Below are positions 59,341-64,000 of a DNA stretch of 64,000 nt, piece after piece (within the stretch, counting starts at the first letter, position 1; each line of letters begins with the position of its first letter). The position numbers were made by a program, and so were the translations under genes. The DNA comes from Circinella minor (Eukaryota > Mucoromycota > Mucoromycetes > Mucorales > Lichtheimiaceae). The stretch is from positions 22,791 through 86,790 of the forward strand of contig JAEPRB010000174.1 of assembly GCA_016758965.1 (NCBI GenBank), read 5' to 3'. The notes beneath the pieces were generated by a model that was given only the letters and a program-made list of their open reading frames with translations, did not search any database and was not told the DNA's origin.

Positions 59341-60205
59341 CTATTCTACCGAAAAGTTTAACAATCGCATTCCAACCATCCAATCACCCATGGTAATAGC
59401 AATCATCGAATATACAATTGATGAAATAATAAACATGACTGCCATAATAAAATTTGCTTTTCCCCACCATGATTCGTATCTGTTTCGACTTCCACTACAA
59501 CAACATGCACCTAAAACCCAAAAAGGTGGACAGAACCTAATATATATTATACATATGATTAGAGTCAGTCATCCTAACAATAATTAATCTCACATGATTT
59601 TTCTTTCTTATTCGACTTTCTCCCGTTTCTCTTTCTTTGTCTTTCTCATTATTAATATTTTACCATCCAAATAAGAAAAATAATGCAGCGATAGGAAATC
59701 CTCGCTCAGAAGAATCAACCATAACTCGTCGACGAACGACAGATCCACCTTGATAATATTGATGATGTATAGGTATATTAATAGATTGATAATGGTATCT
59801 CTGAGGTTGTTGCTGTTGTTGCAGATGTTGCTGTTGTTGTTGTTGCCGATAATACTGTTGTTGATAATATTGATGCTGTTGCTGTTGCTGAAACTGCTGA
59901 TAGTATTGCGGATCAGGAGAAGGTGGAACAGCGGGATACAAACCTGGTGAAGAATGTTCATGAGGCGGTTGTGGTTGCTGTTGTTGTGGAGCAGAGACCA
60001 GAGGGGGTGCAGTAGGGGATACTGGATTACTACTACTATCCACGACAGAAGTACCAACAGATGAATGTGCGGGCGAATGAAGTTGTGTATGATGCTGAGT
60101 ACTTGGCGAATTCATAAATGCTGGATTATAAGCTGTATTGTCTGACTCTGCATAAGGTGGAGGCGGTGCCTCGTCATGGTCCGGAGTATTATGAGGTTTG
60201 GTCAT
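59341..60205 (-). CDS. Proline/glutamine-rich membrane protein with PPxY motif, function unknown
   Basis: Two exons on the minus strand, 60205-59664 and 59536-59341; 245 residues. The N-terminus MTKPHNTPDHDEAPPPPYAE holds PPPY, a ligand for WW domains of Nedd4/Rsp5-type ubiquitin ligases. Residues about 90-150 are Gln/Tyr/Pro-rich with poly-Gln. The C-terminal part is hydrophobic: FPIAALFFLFGWFCPPFWVL, then GACCCSGSRNRYESWWGKA, and a second span FIMAVMFIISSIVYSM. The intron splits the Trp in FGW and its removal is needed to reach the second half. Such PPxY-plus-two-span proteins are often Rsp5 adaptors or cargo at endosomes in fungi, which is an inference here. An upstream in-frame ATG (60316) exists but adds only a T-rich leader translation. 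Confidence 0.75.
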
Positions 60206-60538
60206 TAGTATGTTATATATAGTTATATGTATTAAAATGAATATGTAAAATATACAAAAAAGAAAAAAAAAAAGAAAAAAAGAGCTTGGCGCACTTTTGT
60301 TACCTGACACACACAAAAAAAAAAAAAGGAATGATTAAGTTCCGCCCTTTTGTTTTATCAGCATTGATGATCACGCAGCCCATGAAAAAAAAAAATATAC
60401 ACGCTTTTCCCATTAAAAAATAATGCATAGATACATAATTCATTGATGGTATTATTTAATATTATATTTGTTATTAACAAAAAAAAAGTATATATAAATA
60501 TAAATATACATAGTTATATATTTATAAACACGGAATCT
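60206..60538. other. spacer between two minus-strand genes
   Basis: AT-rich with A runs at 60261-60282 and 60313-60327. It holds the promoter of the PPxY gene and the 3' end of the palmitoyltransferase gene. No further feature was seen. Confidence 0.6.
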
Positions 60539-62428
60539 TTAAAATGATTCCATATTATCATCTGGCTCCGTTGATAAAGTATTGTAAGCATATTCACTGA
60601 TTGGGAAATAACATCCTTTACCTTGCCTAATAGTTAGAAACAATGTTGCTTTTGTTATTATCTTTGTTTTCTGTAGGAAAAATATTAACTTGGTTACATA
60701 AATAAAATAAATAGACTTACGGCTTTCCTATAGGTAAAAACCATTTCGAAGGATTCTGACCCATCACTTGCATAAAGTTTTTCCTGGAAAGTGAAAAAAA
60801 AAAGTATTATGGTTACTATTTTATTGCCATGGCAACCCTCATACACATTGAAACTATCTTTTTACTTTGCTCCTAAATCCCATGGATTGAAATAGCGACT
60901 ACGCATTACATCCACTCGTCCGTTTGGTGTTCGTCCAAGTTTAAAGCTTGCTTTTTCATAAAATTCGATTGTTGTTCGATTTTTTAATATTTGTCGAGTA
61001 TGAAAAATTGTAAAGGGAATTAGAAAAATTCCAAAAATCCCGGACACAAAGAGAAGAACAGGCCAATTAAAGTCTAGTCCGAATACGCTCTGTTGATTTA
61101 AGAAAAAAAATCATCTAATTGATCAATAACAATACTTTACAAACAAACAAACAAAATAACTATAAATTTTACCAGGGGCCCATTAAGCATTTGAATAGTC
61201 GGTGGTAATGTGGTGCTAAAAATATATGTACAAAGAAGTGATGCGTATAGGACGAACAAGTAAAAATACTTGTAATTATAGTATCCAACACAATTGTTCA
61301 CCCTACTCGAGTTAGAGATTTATATAAATCATCACAACATTGTGACATGATACATTTTTTCCAAAAATATTTATATATACCGTACCATGGACAATGGCTA
61401 TAAAATGAAATGAAAAGAAAATAAGTAATCCAAAAAAGTGCCATTGTCGATATCTACATTTTGGTATATTTTTCTATCATAAACTACTTACTGATCCATT
61501 TTTAAGACACAACTAAAGGATCATAAAAGAAATGATTTGTGTCAATACATGTAGGTCAGAACAATAGAGATAACACTATCCATTCAATATAAACGCTCAT
61601 TTTTCAACCTATTTTTTTTCTTTACCTTTTACACATTCGACAATGATGCGTACGATCAAACTTTTCTAGCCGACATTTTGTACAGTATCGTTTTCCCCCG
61701 CTTCGTTTTACAGTGATAAGTGGGTATACATTACGCATGTTAATCGCACTATTATTGTTATTGCTGTTGTTATCATTGGAAGAGGAAAGGCGTGCAAGAC
61801 TAGTTCGAGACTCGCCAGCGGCCTCTACATTTAATATCGCAATACTTCGTCGCCCTTGTTCTTCATCGCCAACTTCCTCTTGATGAATATGGCGATGAGT
61901 TTGTTGCTGTTCGTCGGCGTTTAATAATTGTACATCCTCTCGGTCTTCGTCTCGGGATTCTCGTTCATTTATAACCTGTGTATATTTTATATTAAAACCA
62001 CATCAATAAAAAGAATTCTATGGATATATACATAGATAATCCAATGTGTGTTTGTTTGGAAATAACTTTACATCCATTGGTCGACCGGGAGGAGTAGATA
62101 CAGTTTTATAAAAACACCATATTGTCAAGAAAAAAAATGGCTGGAAAAAGACAACGTACAATGCTCCTAACGTATTATAGCGAATGAGTAACAGCAATAA
62201 GTTGTCCGTATCTATGAAATACGTGGTATATATCACTCATGGTTTACCTTGTGCGACTGGTCCATCGCTAAATAATTTTGCACAAAGTCGAAAGTGGAAT
62301 GCCCAAAAACACCATATGAAGATCAAGCTGAGCAATGCGACCGGCGCTGCATTAAGAGCACGCATGGTGTTATACTTAAAGCCACTTAATGTAAAGCATC
62401 CACCATGCGATTTACTGTTGCTGCTCAT
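60539..62428 (-). CDS. DHHC palmitoyltransferase
   Basis: Nine exons on the minus strand: 62428-62248, 62211-62072, 61975-61626, 61512-61492, a 12-base exon 61397-61386, 61302-61173, 61089-60866, 60783-60721 and 60626-60539; 402 residues. Two membrane spans near 25-45 and 65-85 (LGALYVVFFQPFFFLTIWCF); a charged, Asn-rich loop; the cysteine-rich domain RYCTKCRLEKFDRTHHCRMC continuing to KSCVLKMDHHCPWVNNCVG with the catalytic DHHC at 230-233; two further spans; TTxE as TTIE; and a DPG-like motif NPWDLG. The enzyme transfers palmitate from CoA to protein cysteines, acting at Golgi, vacuole or plasma membrane. Layout fits the PFA3/ZDHHC type. The DHHC motif spans three exons and needs the 12-base exon. 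Confidence 0.92.
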
Positions 62429-63504
62429 TTTCCTTTTTTTTTTTGGTTGTTTTGATTGTTTTGATTGTTTGAAAAGGACCCGAAACAAAGAGAACTGTCG
62501 AAGCTAAATTCTTAAAGGGCTTATAGTCCAGGCATACTTTTTTTAGAAAAAAGAGGCACACTCACTCCGCCGGGTAGTCGTTGTGTCACTTCTCAAAATA
62601 GATCAACGTTTTACTTCTCTCTGTCAGCAAAGTAAAGAACTCTCTAGCTTGAATAAAATGGTATTATTTCCCATGTTAGTTTTCATATGTGTTGTCGATT
62701 GTGTGTTTCTTTTAAATTTTTAATTGGCAGTGTATCTTCTCTCTACTACAATCAGTTTATCCAGCGACCGAAAACATTCAGAATTTTTAATCTCAAGAAT
62801 ATGATTAGAATAATAACATCAATAAGAACATAACACATATCTGCATAAATAAAAGAATTGATTTTCGAACTATATATGTTCTCTGTTAAGAAACATCTAT
62901 AATTCAAAAGAGATATAATACTAAAATTATTAATATATTTATCTTTCTCTGCTAGATTTGACTCTTGCTTTACCTGGCATGATTTTCAGTTCGCCCACCA
63001 AAAAAAACCCACCATTCTTAAAGCAACACATTATTCGCTATTGATTTAAAGACAGTTGGAAATATTCGGATAGACTTAGCTATATATCAAATTACTGCAC
63101 GATAAATGTATGCGCATAATCCTTTTTTCTTTTCATGTAATAATTAATTTATACAATATCTATATTATTCATTTTATAGTATGAGAGTATATAAATGTTA
63201 TTTGGCATATGCTTATGGAGATGTGATTATTTGATAATCGTAATATGTTTGGTTTACTTTTTGTAAATCGACATGGTACAAGAAGTAAACCATTCATTTT
63301 TTCTCTATCATACGAGTAATAACTTCATCGATATTCAAACTGGTAGCTTTCCACTTTGAGTAATACAGCAGTTATGCATCATCACTATAGATAATAGAAT
63401 AACTTGGCAAGAGAAGACAAAAGAATATCTTGTAGTAGTTATTTTACTAACACGAAGTACATTATCAAGATTAATCCAACAACTCCAAGGAGCCTCCATT
63501 TTTT
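62429..63504. other. intergenic, no gene supported
   Basis: AT-rich spacer of about 1.1 kb between the palmitoyltransferase start and the tail of the last gene. A plus frame at 63404-63682 mirrors the exon on the other strand. No RNA gene was recognised. Confidence 0.6.
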
Positions 63505-63888
63505 CTATTTAACAAGCCCAATAAATAATACCAATAGAATAAAAGAATCAAAACCACGTATTCCCAGAATCATTAATGTTTTCGCGATAATAGAACGCTT
63601 CAAATCTGTAATTGACAATAAAAAAAGTAAGATAAAGGCATTAAACTCTCAAAACGTTTTCTACAACCTTCCTCAAACATAGATAAGTAAATAACAATAC
63701 TTTTTTTTTATTTAATATGGCTACTATTTTTTTGGACACCAAAATCCAATATCTTCATACGAAATATTTGTGACACTGCCATGACAACGTTACAAATATT
63801 TAAACTTGAATCTTACTTGAGGGATCAGTAATATTTTCCCCGCTCAACTCTACTTGCAACGTGATGAGAACCGCCAGGATATTGAATC
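63505..63888 (-). CDS. 3' part of an unrecognised gene (two exons, 5' end outside window)
   Basis: Two minus-strand exon candidates, 63888-63817 and 63605-63505, bounded by ttgcag, a|GTAAGA and attacag signals and joined in phase. They read FNILAVLITLQVELSGENIT, then DPS, then NLKRSIIAKTLMILGIRGF and a hydrophobic C-terminus (FILLVLFIGLVK-stop). The intron is 211 bases. The last stretch could be a C-terminal membrane anchor. I do not recognise a family. In another frame the first exon reads YPGGSHHVASRVERGKYY to a stop, so the reading is not certain. Further exons should lie beyond 64000. Confidence 0.35.
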
Positions 63889-64000
63889 CTGCAATATAAG
63901 AATGTAAAACTACGCTACACAAGACTTTTTATGATGTAATTTACAGCAACAAAAGCGCATTCGACTAGAAATAGAGACAAAGGTGAGACAACAACGATAC

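Noticed and set aside
61386..61512. A first reading gave D-Q-H-C instead of DHHC
   Set aside because: It came from overlooking the 12-base exon; with it the motif is the normal DHHC.
62940..62990. Minus-strand mini-frame MPGKARVKSSRER that resembles a histone H2A-type start
   Set aside because: It stops after 13 codons and no downstream exon with a histone fold exists in the next 400 bases.
63845..63895. tRNA-like sequence (aggattgaatcct-like arm) at the right edge
   Set aside because: No acceptor stem pairing, no A box and the B-box consensus is not met; an exon reading explains it better.
1..64000. CRISPR arrays, rRNA or bacterial operons
   Set aside because: No regularly spaced repeats, no rRNA signatures, and spliceosomal introns throughout show a eukaryotic nuclear contig.

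Overview
The window looks like a contig from an AT-rich, gene-dense fungal nuclear genome, most probably an early-diverging lineage such as Mucoromycota/Mucorales. Grounds: almost every gene has short introns (about 45-220 bases) with GTANGT donors and short 3' ends; intergenic DNA is full of A/T runs; the genes include a COMPASS SET1, POLD2, HUS1, an IAH1-type esterase, a GH5 mannanase and YANK-type kinase homologues; and low-complexity Asn/Gln/Pro stretches interrupt many proteins. The phylum is an inference from gene content and intron style; no marker gene settles it.

Layout. 1-3.8 kb: three compact + strand genes, the 3' part of UNC50 (Golgi membrane), HUS1 (9-1-1 checkpoint clamp) and a CHY zinc-finger protein. 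4.4-5.2 kb: a non-autonomous DNA transposon with TA target duplication. 6.8-10 kb: a single-exon F-box/LRR gene facing a thioesterase-like gene that needs a 4-base microexon. 10-14.9 kb: a repeat-rich island with a broken ISXO2/IS1595-type transposase, a 3'-truncated copy of the first transposon and a diverged direct duplication. 14.9-16.7 kb: a secreted GH5 beta-mannanase. 16.8-22 kb: about 5 kb with no assignable gene. 22-30.4 kb (+): SET1, IAH1-like esterase and a BAHD acyltransferase. 30.7-32.7 kb (-): a YANK/STK32-like kinase. 34.2-39 kb (+): TFIP11/Ntr1 splicing factor and a disordered nuclear-type protein. 39.7-46.7 kb (-): a second F-box/LRR gene and a 12-exon Na+/Ca2+ exchanger. 48-49.5 kb (+): a cysteine-rich protein, probably GPI-anchored. 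52.5-53 kb (-): a small protein ending in a CaaX box. 55.6-57.9 kb (-) and 58.5-59.1 kb (+): POLD2 and EIF1AD, head to head. 59.3-62.4 kb (-): a PPxY/poly-Q membrane protein and a DHHC palmitoyltransferase. 63.5-63.9 kb (-): the tail of an unrecognised gene running off the window.

There is no operon-like cluster or biosynthetic gene cluster. Most genes are housekeeping functions (chromatin, replication, checkpoint, splicing, membrane traffic) with accessory DNA concentrated at 4-5 kb, 10-14.7 kb and 16.8-22 kb. Exon joins were worked out by hand from splice consensus, reading phase and family motifs. The phase closes in every multi-exon gene except the first part of SET1, whose start was not found, and one exon boundary of the cysteine-rich gene, which is good to about one base. 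The most striking gene-structure observations are the 4-base exon in the thioesterase gene and the 12-base exon inside the DHHC active-site motif. I saw no clear new multi-gene biological system.
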